Assembly (NCBI GenBank): GCA_028622995.1
Contig: JAJQJQ010000033.1
Location: 2,232,001 to 2,296,000, forward strand
Length of the DNA stretch: 64,000 bases
DNA from: Panagrolaimus kolymaensis
Lineage: Eukaryota > Nematoda > Chromadorea > Rhabditida > Panagrolaimidae
Direction: 5' to 3'
The position numbers and the translations under genes are program-made. Shown here one piece after another: positions 35,366 to 45,158 of the stretch; within the stretch, counting starts at the first letter, position 1; the number at the start of each line of letters is the position of its first letter. Under the pieces are notes generated by a model. The model was given only the letters and a program-made list of their open reading frames with translations, made no database searches and had not been told where the DNA came from.

Positions 35366-36011
35366 CCTTTCTTCTCCTAAAAACGGATAAAAATTATTCA
35401 ATTTATTACCAAAATACACGGAAAGTTTGCCTCGACTTTACATATCATAAAACAAAAGAATCACTATTTATGAGTTTAAACAGTAATTATGTAAAATAAC
35501 TAGAAGTTTTTAGAGAATAATATTATAAATGCAAAAAATAATTTGAAGCAAATATTTAATAAAAAAGTAAAGACATTTTTTGCAATAAAAAAAACAACAA
35601 CTTTTGTAGCGATGAAAGAACATGTTCAAAAGAGCAGTTGCAAAAATTGCTGATTGGTGAATCGCGTTAGGATTTTATTTTTTTTATATTGCTAATGTAA
35701 GTGCTAAGAGATAACACTCAAAAATACATATTTTGATTGCATACGTTTTTAAAATCGTCTGAATAAAATCAACAAAATGACATAGACACTTATAAATATT
35801 ATTGACCAATCAAAATTTTTCTTTGATCAGAGAGCGCACATTATACTTGCATGCTCGATGTATAAAAAACAAGTGATAAATTCATGGATTCTCTTGATTA
35901 AAATACTCAAATAAAACAAAAATAACATGCAAAAACTGGTAATAAAGTCAAACAATTTATTAACAATCAACAAACAAAAAATTATAACAAAAAACTACAA
36001 AATTTTGAACA
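35366..36011. other. Intergenic, contains a diverged repeat of a promoter-like segment
   Basis: AT-rich. The segment 35796-35888 (TTCTTTGATCAGAGAG, then CACATTATA, then TATAAAA) resembles 38121-38212. No gene recognised downstream of it in this interval, only a five-codon ORF. Confidence 0.4.
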
Positions 36012-37796
36012 TTACATACCAATCCAATTATTTGAAAGACCTCGATGGTCGCTAAATGCTGATTGGTTATGATAAAACCTTTTGTTCTTTCTAATCCATG
36101 GTTGACCTTCTTGATTATAACGTTGAACAAGATCAATAGCTTCGCAAATTCTTTCCAACGTAGGCTCAATATAAGTGACATCTTCGAAAGGTTCAAGTTC
36201 AGTATTCGGTAATGACATCGTTGCTAAAAAACGAAAGATAATGATAAAAGCAAGATGAGAAAAAAAATCATACCCTTTAGTTCGAGCATAGCTTCAATCG
36301 GCATTTCACCAGCGGGATCAGAACGACGTAATCTTCTTTCATCAGCAACATGTTCACTTGGACAAATGACAACACATTTTCGATGAAATCCTTCAAAAAG
36401 TTGTAATTTTCTTTTTCTTGCATCTCTATTGCAATTTGTTTGATCAATGATGTAATTGTGTTTTCTTCTACAAGCCAATTGAAAAGTTCTATTGAGGGCT
36501 TTAGCTGCTAATCCCAAAATCATATCCCATCTTCCATTATTTGGTATTCGTTTTCTTGCTATTCCATTAACTTTCATTGCAGCAAGAATAACATCAACAT
36601 GTAAATGAATCCATTTCTCTTGAGGATAATCACGCAAATATTGTTTTACCCATGTAGTTTTACCAACACCTGGAAGTCCAAGCATCATAATCACAGTACA
36701 ATCAGATTTATCATTTGGTGGCCGAGAACTTGCTCTGAGAAAAGCTTTATCAAGTTTACCAACAAATACAGTATTTTCAGATTCCATTTCAAGTTTCGGG
36801 AGTCTAAAAAAGAAATAAAATAAGAAAAAGTAAATAAAGCAACTTACTTCCATTTTTCTGGATTTTGAGATTCAGGAAGTTCCAAACCAAAATTAACCAT
36901 AACTTTACAATTTTTCACGGAAACATGAGGAAACACAAGATCGCCAGGAGCGAATAAATCATTGGAGAAAGCGACACCAAGATATTCATTATTTTTGTAA
37001 TAACATATTTCTTGTTTTTCAAGGTCCAAAATTGTTGTAATGACGTCATTCTTATAAAAAGGTTCACCATATTTTCGAAATACTCCATCATTTGCTTTTC
37101 TTTCCATTGAACAAAAACCATACGATTTTGGACCATTTTCTCCAAGCATGGTTGTGGACGCTGATGCTACAGACCAACCAACACGAATATCATAAGGATC
37201 TATTTCCTCAAATGGAACATGTTTGAGTGGAAGGAATTCTGTGATTTGAACTTGAAATGCAACTTTTGGAAATTTTTGATGAGACGCTTCTTGAATCATA
37301 ATAGCATAATTTGAACGAACTCCACCCCACATGAGAGCAAAACCATCACCGTTATCAGGATCAATATGCCACTTATTTTGTGCATGGGCTTTGATATTGA
37401 AGTCTGCGTTATCTAAAAATATAAAATACTTTAAAAACGGTATGTACATATAAAACTTGCAATAATCTAATTCAACAAAGTGTTCATCTGCTGGTGGTTC
37501 TTCTTCAATAAGTTTAGCTTCTTTTTTCTTTTTAGGTAAACCTGCAGCCATTTCAAATAGATCATCGTCGTCATCTTCATCGGGAACAGGTTCACCATGA
37601 AATTCCGTTGGAGGCTTTTCATCTTCAATCATTTCATAATCACCAACAAATTCTTCTTGATGAATTTTTACTGCTGCTAAAATATTTAATTTATTACAAA
37701 ACAAAATGTGTTATCTAAATTCTTACCATTGTTTATATCTTGAAGAATAGCGTTAGCTTTTTGAAGTAATGAAGATGGACCATTAAAATTCTTCAT
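36012..37796 (-). CDS. hnRNP U-like protein (SPRY plus P-loop kinase-like domain)
   Basis: Five exons: 37796-37727, 37676-37461, 37412-36848, 36803-36274, 36223-36012; 530 residues. The N-terminal ~95 residues are acidic (VPDEDDDDDLFEMA). A SPRY domain follows (DGFALMWGGVRSNYA, DIRVGWSVASAST, NNEYLGVAF, LVFPHVSVKNC). The P-loop domain has MMLGLPGVGKTTWVKQYL and NYIIDQTNCNRDARKRK. This order is specific to hnRNP U and its paralogues, nuclear RNA- and chromatin-binding proteins. The N-terminal SAP and C-terminal RGG regions of vertebrate hnRNP U are absent. Intron 2 (37460-37413, 48 nt) must use a GC donor (GCAAGT) to give ELDYYNADFNIK, which matches the family. Confidence 0.87.
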
Positions 37797-38341
37797 TTTG
37801 TTTTATAAAAGGCTTATTTTCTAAATAAAATTATTCATTCAACTTCTAAAACCTTTGTCATCGTCAATGTGATTTAATTTCCAGAAACGTGAATCGCAAA
37901 TAACAACAATCCATTCGAGAGTAAAAAAACTTTTGAATTGATTACTTTTATTTTTCAATTCCAAAGAGCTAACATCTCTTCTTTTTCTTTGCCTTACCAC
38001 ATTACCTTTAAAAAAAATCACTAAAATGTATGATTTGATGTCTCAAAGGTTGTTTACATGAACACAATCATTGATGAAACTTTAAGACAACTTTTTATTC
38101 ATGAAATTTAGATCTGAATGATATTTACCATTCAAAAAAATTTCTTTGGTCAAAGACCACACATTATAATTTTAGCTCATTGTATCAAGGAAAAAGATAA
38201 TTAAATTATGAATAGTTTGAAAGCTAACTTTCATTTGAAATACAGTATTAGCGAAGAGTGTAAAAGCGATGAATGTAATGTGGTTGAATTTTTCGGGGAT
38301 TCATACGTTTTTAATCAAAACTTTTTTGCAATAATAAAACT
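37797..38341. other. Intergenic, second copy of the promoter-like segment
   Basis: AT-rich. 38121-38212 carries the diverged counterpart of 35796-35888 (TTTCTTTGGTCAAAGAC, CACATTATA). It lies just upstream of the acyl-CoA dehydrogenase fragment. No gene seen. Confidence 0.4.
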
Positions 38342-38623
38342 TTGCCTTTTAAAGCAGACAACCTTATGAATGCTGGAAATGAATCTTCCGAAACTGCTTC
38401 ATATTATTCTTTTGTTGCAAAATATTTTGCTGCTTATATTGCAGTTCGAGCTGCTAGCAATGCCATTCATATTTTTGTTGGAAATAGTTTCAATAAAGAA
38501 TTAATCGTTGAAAAACTTTTTATTTATTCAAAGCTTTTGCATATTTATGATGGAACTTCAGAAATTCAAAAACTTGTAATTTCTCCAAACATTAATTACA
38601 AACTATTTGTAACATTTTTGTAA
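38342..38623 (+). pseudogene. Orphan C-terminal fragment of an acyl-CoA dehydrogenase
   Basis: 93 open codons ending in TAA match only the last helical domain of acyl-CoA dehydrogenases (short/medium-chain type): AKYFAAYIAVRAASNAIHIF, VGNSFNKELIVEKL, IYDGTSEIQKLVIS. The family motif FGGNGFN is altered to FVGNSFN and the catalytic Glu of YEGT is Asp. There is no ATG at the start, and no N-terminal or middle domain upstream. I read it as a decayed or captured fragment lying 42 bp outside the left inverted repeat of the mobile element. A last exon of a gene with lost 5' exons is the alternative. Confidence 0.7.
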
Positions 38624-38655
38624 AATAAATAAACTTTGTAAAAGCATTTTAAGGC

Positions 38656-38664
38656 TTCCATGGG
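38656..38664. repeat. Target site duplication, left
   Basis: TTCCATGGG, repeated at 45150-45158. Confidence 0.8.
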
Positions 38665-38835
38665 GGCTTTTGTGAAAGTTCGCGACGTCGCGAAGTCGCG
38701 ATGTTTGTTTTCGCGTCGAGACCATAAAAAAATTGTGCAAGTTCGCGATATTTTCTTTTTTTGCTTTTCTACTGATTTTTATTCGAATTTTATTTATATT
38801 TTATTACAAATGTCACATATTTAAAGTAACAAATA
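38665..38835 (+). repeat. Left terminal inverted repeat
   Basis: 171 bp, inverse of 44979-45149. It contains a perfect 16-bp palindrome TTCGCGACGTCGCGAA and two more CGCG sites in the outer 60 bp, conspicuous in this AT-rich genome and a plausible transposase-binding region. Confidence 0.9.
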
Positions 38836-38894
38836 CTAAAAAAAGTTAAAAGGCAGGATTATAATTAAATGACAAAGAAAATACAAAGCATTGA

Positions 38895-40190
38895 TTATTC
38901 CTTTGGTTTAGGAGCTTCTGCGAATTCATTAAGAATAATTTCATCTTTAGGATGAGTATAATGAGCTTCTTGAACTGATAAATATGCAAATACTTTAGCA
39001 AATCTATTTATCATATCCAATTGGGGAACTTCAATTTCAATAATTTAAGTTGCTTGTGGTTTATCTTTACGAGCTGCTTCATGAAAAGTTTGAACTTGCT
39101 AAGGTAAAAGACGCATTTGACTTATATGTTAGGAAAATTTTTATTATCGTTAACATTTTTACCGTTTATTGATATAACAATTTTTAAAAAGAAGGAGATA
39201 AAAAAGCTCAAGTTGTCAACATTAGTTTACGCATAAAATCAGTCATAATAATTTTGGCTTTGACAATCTTCACTTGCACTATCTAATTATGAACCATGAC
39301 TTTGATCATCAGTGATTTCGCATTGATTCTAAAAAAAATTATAACTTGGTTTTCAGAAAATTAATGACTTACTGAAATCGAAAAACTTTCTTTTTCGACA
39401 ATGTCTTCAAAGCTCAATTCTGGTTTACTATCATTGATTGCTTCCCAAGGAAGAGAAACGGACAATTTATCGTAAGACTTAGTAACTAAAATAAGTAATT
39501 TATTTTGTAACTTTCTAAATTCCTTTAACTTACAATATATATATATAAAAAATTTGGTTTTTTAGAAAGACTTTAGAAATGGATTTTTTTTAGCGCTATG
39601 ATGAAAGTAAATTACAAAAAGTTTTAAACTATGGAACGCATAAAAGTATTAATCAAACGTTTTTTTTAAGACTCTTATTGTATTATTTAAAAAAGAATAC
39701 AATCCAACTACGAGAACGCATATGGGATAAGCTAGAGTTAAACAATCAAGATATTACCTTTGGATAAGCTGTCATCATTGTTGTTCTTGCTAATTATTTC
39801 CACTTTGGCTTTCACGGGAGCAATATGATTTCATCGTGGATTATTTGTTTTGGGAGGGGTGGGACAATTTTCATCTTCGCTAACATCATAACCTTTATTG
39901 GAAGCATTATCATTTTGAGAATATTTTAGTTTTTGGTTCTCCCTTTCACGCTCTTGTTGTTCCCTTTTAATGTGATCAGCCTCATCACGCTCCCGTTGTT
40001 GCTCCAACTGAACGCGTTCGGCCTCATCACGTTCACATTGTCGGCGCTCTGCCTCCATTCTTTCTTTTTGATGATTCTTTTGAACTGCTTCAAGGGAGGA
40101 TTTAAATTCATCACAGTCCTTTAAACGCTGTTCCTTTTCTGCATTTTCATTGTGATTTTTGTCATCCGATTTAAGAGAAATGGAAGACAT
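38895..40190 (-). pseudogene. Decayed charged coiled-coil gene inside the element
   Basis: Starts at an ATG (40190) with MSSISLKSDDKN, runs through a Glu/Arg/Gln-rich helix (RDEADHIKREQQERERENQK), then meets TGA at 39831. In the same frame homologous-looking coding sequence continues, passes a plausible intron into KLSVSLPWEAINDSKPELSF (39360-39490 region), and further remnants end with VFAYLSVQEAHYTHPKDE and a TAA at 38895. Several stops interrupt it. Family not recognised. Confidence 0.5.
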
Positions 40191-41000
40191 ATCTTTAATT
40201 AAAATAATTTTAAAATAAAACAAGTTTAAGAAAATAAAATTTCACGAGTAAAATTAAAGAAAAATTTAACATTAAGCGTATGTACCAGCAAATTATCATA
40301 ATGAACTTTAACAACAAGCTCTTTAATAATCTTTCATCCGAAAAAAGTTGCAAAATCAAACGCTTAAATAAAAAATTTGACTAATAAATCACCTGGCGCT
40401 TTTTCTTTTTACTTTCCGCTTACTTACACTGTCTCTTGAACTTTAATTTTTTTATATAAAACAAATTTGTCTTTGAAAGAGCTTATTTTGAACTGAGCCG
40501 TCAAAAAAAAAAATTGCGCTTTTTTACTCTTTTCGTCAGATCCTTTTTTCCAAACAAAAAAAAAATAATGCTTTTAAACCAATTTTTTCTCTTGAAAAAT
40601 TTAAGTATGGCTAATAATATTATTTTGTTTGTGCAAACAATACAATCAATGTGGTCATTTCACACATTTGAGGTCCATCGAATGGTGGAGCTGAATATTT
40701 AGAACAAAGTCCAGTGGGAAACTGAGCTCAACGATTACTAATTAATACAGTGAAACTTAAGAAAAGGCTATTATTCCCGTAAACATCAGTCATTAATACT
40801 TGGATTTAGCCATTTTAACAAAAAGTACAAAAATATGTAAATACTATTTTACATTACACTCAAATCTTCTAAATCCTTAACCTTAAAAGTTATTAATTCT
40901 TTGTCGTTCATTAACAGGTGAAGAATGTGTAATTGAAAATGCACCACATAGCTCATATAAATAACAAAATGACTGGCATTATTAGTGACAATTAATTTGT

Positions 41001-41426
41001 ATGCCAGCAGAAAAAATTTTTAATAATAAAACTTTCGATCTCGAAGATTTAGAAATTGTCACATGGAGAGGAAATATTTATAATTCTTATATTTCTACGG
41101 CTATAATTCGTTATGACGTTAACAAAGAAAGTTTCGTTATTGACGATTTTAATATAAACCTCGATACTGCCGATGCAACGTCAGTTAGAAAAACTAATAA
41201 AAGAAAACCCAATTACGATACCATAGTTGTAACACCAAAAATGATTAAAATTGAAGATGACTTAAATCAACCAAATACTCAAACCATTGCAATTGCTGTA
41301 GAAATGGAGCAATGGATATTGATAATAAAGATTTTGAAAAAGAGGGTTGGTATTAAAAAGAGTGTTGAAACTTGGAAGTCTTACGCTTATAAAAAAATTA
41401 GTAGTATGACAGATAATCTGAAATGA
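41001..41426 (+). CDS. Open reading frame of 141 codons inside the element, unknown
   Basis: Starts with ATG, no introns needed, and encodes MPAEKIFNNKTFDLEDLEIV, then a mixed charged sequence. It lies directly upstream of the Helitron remnant on the same strand and may be its degraded N-terminal part or a separate gene. No motif recognised. Confidence 0.35.
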   Translation: MPAEKIFNNKTFDLEDLEIVTWRGNIYNSYISTAIIRYDVNKESFVIDDFNINLDTADATSVRKTNKRKPNYDTIVVTPKMIKIEDDLNQPNTQTIAIAVEMEQWILIIKILKKRVGIKKSVETWKSYAYKKISSMTDNLK

Positions 41427-41450
41427 AAAAATGATTGTAATTAATCAAAA

Positions 41451-43105
41451 ATGAATGCAGCGGTAAAATTGAATGAAATGCAAAGAAAACGAGAAGTAGC
41501 AAGGGAAAAAAGATTATTATTATTAGCACCTGAAAATAATAATTGAAGTAACGAATTGATACAGCTCTCGAAAAAAATTTTTATTTCAGAGAGCAAACAA
41601 TAATCTTAAACATCAAAATGCTGAGATGATGCGGTTCTCGTGAAAATGAAACAAATGTAGAAAAACGACGTGAAAGATGATGGGATAGCGTAAAAGAAAG
41701 TATAGCAGATTCAAGGAAATTACAAAAAAAATTGAACCCTAACAAGCTTTGGATAAAGTTAAATATAAAAGGCGATGTGTGTCTTAAATTATAAAACATT
41801 TTGTGAAAAGAGTGGAGCTTGTTTTAAAAATGTTAATCTTATTTATTACGAGAAAGGATTAAATTTGTATTCACTAGTAAAGCCGAATATTTTAAACAAG
41901 AAAAACGGCAACCAGATGGAATCTGTAATTTATGCTGTCGACTATGTAAAATAATAATAGATTCATCAGTTGATGATTATCCCAAAGATTTATAAACGTT
42001 TATGAGGAAGCTAGTATAAGGATAAAAGCTTAGTTTAAAACTTTCATACTAATATTCGTAATTATAACACGAGTCATAGTTTGCAAAGATGCATCCAAAA
42101 CATGTTACCATACATACTAACATTAAAACATCAAGGAAGAGTTTTGTACATAATGAGTCGAATTTTTTATTCAAGTAACAAAGCCAATGCATTTGACTAT
42201 CAACTTTATATTCTTGACAGTCATAAAGCAACAAAATAAAGAATAAATGCTCCTACCAATTTGGAAGCGAATTTGAATGGAAATTTAATGGGAATGATTG
42301 ATAAAGCTATGAGGGAACATAAAGTTAATGTGCAAAGTTTTGTAATGTTAAAGGAAACAACTGAAAGAGATAAAGCTGAAAAATAAGCTAATAATGAATC
42401 CATTCAAGGTTTAAAGTTAATAATTTTTGTTAATAAACCTAATGCAAAAAGGAATTATGATGCAATTGTTGCCTTTGAAGTAGCATTGATCTAAGGTCAG
42501 AATGGAGAAATTTTCAAAGAAAATATTGTTATTATAAAAAGGAATATTGATGGTGAATTCAAAAATATTTAAAAGATGGTGATAATACGACGGATCTTTA
42601 GTTTATCCATTGTTTAATACACCCGGAAAATTTGATTTTTATGAATTTACCAAAAGAAAGATCCAAACAAACCAAATTCACAAAAAAAATGAGTAAACAA
42701 GAATATCACGCTTATAAATATCATGTAAGAGATGAAAAGGCGAATGGCTTATTGCATTATGGTGGAATGCTTTTCTTACAACATTTATTTCAAGGGCAAA
42801 AACAGAAAAAGATCGATTAAATTATTTGAGATTTAACCAAGACAAAATCAATGCCGCTATTTACTTACTGATTTGCATTAAGAATTAAATAAAAAAGCAT
42901 GAAAGGATGACAAATTACCAGGAAGTATTTATGGTTTACCAAGTTCATTTTATGAAAGATCAATGGTGTATTAGAGCGAATAGATTTAGAGAGAAGTGCA
43001 TCTTCAAAAAGATTGAAAATTGAGTTATTACCGAACTAATATTTTTCTGCGTCCTTTGACAACTGGACGAATAAGTTTTTTGAAATTAAATTATTCTCTT
43101 TTTAT
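41451..43105 (+). pseudogene. Degraded Helitron replicase, N-terminal (Helitron_like_N) portion
   Basis: Fragments in shifting frames with stops keep the expected Helitron order. First is RENETNVEKRRER (41639) with ADSRKLQ. Next is a Cys cluster (GICNLCCRLC). The central part has NYDAIVAFEVALI and ENIVIIKRN. Then come SLVYPLFNTPGKFDF, MSKQEYHAYKYHVRD (42690), GLLHYGGMLFLQHLF (42750), DRLNYLRFNQDKINAA and LPGSIYGLPSSF. Helitron replicases show the same series (YPLLFP, REFYAYR, LFQQFLVD, RLNYIRNNQ, LPSSFTGS). The HUH nuclease and helicase parts that should follow are absent. Clearly inactive. Confidence 0.7.
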
Positions 43106-43347
43106 TTTTTTTACATTCGTGGCTTTCTTTTGTTGCTTAAAGTGCATAGGTTTTCAGCAAAAGATGCTAAATTGCTGTAGCTTGCTAGTTTGTTACAATT
43201 TATTCGTACCCATTAAAACACCACTTTCATTGTGATTTTGGAAAGAAACTACGGGATTATTAACCAAAAGATTGCCTAATTGTCCTGATGTGGATGGAGC
43301 TAACCGGTAGTCTTTTGTGTGCAACATATTTAAAACCATTTGGTATT

Positions 43348-43959
43348 TCATGAATCACCACTATCGTCATCAACGCTGTTATTTTCTTTTTCCTTTTCAT
43401 CATTGAATTGGAGTTCATAAAAGAATTTCAATGGACTTTCTTCCATGGCTCTTCGTTCATCGGGCGTGAAATCATTGATGAGTTTGAGTTATTTTTGAAA
43501 TTTTGGGCCTTCAAGTTCATCAATTTTGTTTAAAACATAATATCCTACAGCTTCAAAAAATCTTTGGGAATAAAGAAAGTCATCTTAAAAAGTATAAAAT
43601 TTAAATTCCGCATCGGTGAAAGAACCAAAAAATAAATTTAGTAAATTTTTAATCCTTGGGTGATGAAACAAATTCAAAATGATTATGTGGTTCAAGAAAT
43701 TTTTTAAGTTGTTTTGGATTCATTTCAACATCTATGTTTTCTTTTTTATCCGTATGTTACGTAACATTTTTAAGGATGGAGCAATAATATCGCGTGGATT
43801 AACTTCAATGGTAAAATCAGGGATAGCAATGGAGTGAAGAATAATTTTTGTCGCTTCGGATGGAAGAATATCAGCAGCAGTTGTTTGAGTGGCTATTAAA
43901 GCAGATAAACATTGGAGAAGTTGAGCAAATAAAAATGCGAAAAAGGATATAAATGACAT
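43348..43959 (-). pseudogene. Decayed gene for a secreted-type protein inside the element
   Basis: Begins at an ATG (43959) with a signal-peptide-like start (MSFISFFAFLFAQLLQCLSA), continues IPDFTIEVNPRDII, then shifts frame to VEMNPKQLKKFLEPHNHFEF, and later FEAVGYYVLNKIDELEG and DFTPDERRAMEESPLKFFYE, ending at a TGA (43348). At least two stops and frame changes. Family not recognised. It has a host-gene rather than transposon character. Confidence 0.45.
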
Positions 43960-44316
43960 TGAAATAAATTTTAATAATGAAAAGAGTTGTTGTTGTTATT
44001 ATTATTGTGGCATGTCATACTTATTTTCTAATGCTTGCTTTGTGGATAACAACGGACTCCGTTAATTTATTTTTGATTATAAGGCATATTAGAATAACTT
44101 ATTTGGCTACTAATTTCTATGAAATAAACATAAACTAAAAGCACCAAACACGCAAGCATCAAATCATAAAAATAGCCGTTTTGAAATAAAGCTCAATCCA
44201 TTATGATGGTGTTTCGAAGGTGAAATAATAAGGGACATAATCGTGATGCATCCAACGGGTATTTAATACTTTGACAAACAGCAATGAAAAAGAAACGTCC
44301 AGAAACATAAATATAA

Positions 44317-44758
44317 TTTCCACTACTTCCACATGATTTGATTGAATGTAGTTGGGATGGTGAACCTAATGAACTTCCAAATGTGAAGAAACTGTTGAAA
44401 CTTTAGAAAGTTTAATTACATCCTTTCCAATTCATTAAAAGCCATTGATTGATTTATTACTAATGGATGATTGGGTTTTACCACCACCAAGTCCAGAATA
44501 TTTAATTCAAACAGATCTTGAATTTGGGAATGATGCTAACTGGCAAAAGAAAGTCAAACCTCCATTGCCAGACTTTTATAAAAAATACTTATTGCTTAAA
44601 ACAACACAAAAGTAAATTTGGTAACGATCGAGATCATACTTAATATTTGAAAAAAAATTAATACTAGTAAGTAGAAAAAATACTTGCGGAACTGCAAAAG
44701 AAGCTCCAACCATTACTTCCAGCAAAGCCATTATTCCAGCAACTATCTCCAAGAACTA
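44317..44758 (+). pseudogene. Decayed coding remnant near the right end of the element
   Basis: Pieces in two frames: FPLLPHDLIECSWDG, then LLLMDDWVLPPPSPEYLIQ with FGNDANWQKKVKPPLPDFYK to a stop near 44613, and QKKLQPLLPAKPLFQQLSP ending at a GTGAGT donor. Low-complexity Pro/Leu character. No family recognised. Confidence 0.35.
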
Positions 44759-44978
44759 GTGAGTTTTTTCTTTTTTAAGTGGCAGTTATAAAGATTTTAA
44801 TTTATTACAAATATTAATGTACTTTATAATTTTTTCTGTCAACCAATTCGACTACATCGCCCTGCAGTTAACACTTTCCATAGTCAACCATTTCAAAGAG
44901 TTAGTAAGTCTTTTCTTGTTTAAGAACTACTTATATAAACCTTTTAAATTTTTACAATGCGCTTTTTAATTTTTTTAA

Positions 44979-45149
44979 TATTTGTTACTTTAAATATGTG
45001 ACATTTGTAATAAAATATAAATAAAATTCGAATAAAAATCAGTTGAAAAGCAAAAAAAGAAAATATCGCGAAATTGCACAATTTTTTTATGGTCTCGACG
45101 CGAAAACAAACATCGCGACTTCGCGACGTCGCGAACTTTCACAAAAGCC
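44979..45149 (-). repeat. Right terminal inverted repeat
   Basis: 171 bp, inverse of 38665-38835. Reading inward, the differences I see are G/T, T/A and C/T. The palindrome TTCGCGACGTCGCGAA is intact. Confidence 0.9.
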
Positions 45150-45158
45150 TTCCATGGG
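45150..45158. repeat. Target site duplication, right
   Basis: TTCCATGGG, the partner of 38656-38664. Confidence 0.8.

Larger units (their letters stand above)
38665..45149. mobile_element. 6.5-kb element with 171-bp terminal inverted repeats and 9-bp target duplication
   Basis: The ends are inverted copies (38665-38835 and 44979-45149) differing at about three positions, both starting GGCTTTTGTGAAAG. The flanks TTCCATGGG at 38656-38664 and 45150-45158 form a 9-bp direct repeat (up to 11 bp if the repeat boundary is moved). Long inverted repeats with a 9-11 bp duplication are typical of Mutator-like elements. Helitrons have neither, and Maverick/Polinton elements make 6-bp duplications. The interior holds a broken Helitron replicase part and other decayed genes, and no transposase I can recognise, so it is probably a non-autonomous or cargo-bearing element mobilised in trans. 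Confidence 0.85.

Noticed and set aside
40660..40740. Thrombospondin-like fragment (PSNGGAEYLEQ) inside the mobile element, sharing 16 nt with the ADAMTS exon near 2487
   Set aside because: Too short, followed by a stop, and a 16-nt match in AT-rich sequence of this size can arise by chance.
38665..45149. Maverick/Polinton interpretation of the inverted-repeat element
   Set aside because: The duplication is 9 bp (Polintons make 6 bp), and no DNA polymerase B, integrase, ATPase or capsid gene can be seen.
38665..45149. Treating the whole element as a Helitron
   Set aside because: Helitrons lack terminal inverted repeats and target duplications, both of which are clear here. The Helitron sequence is an internal fragment.
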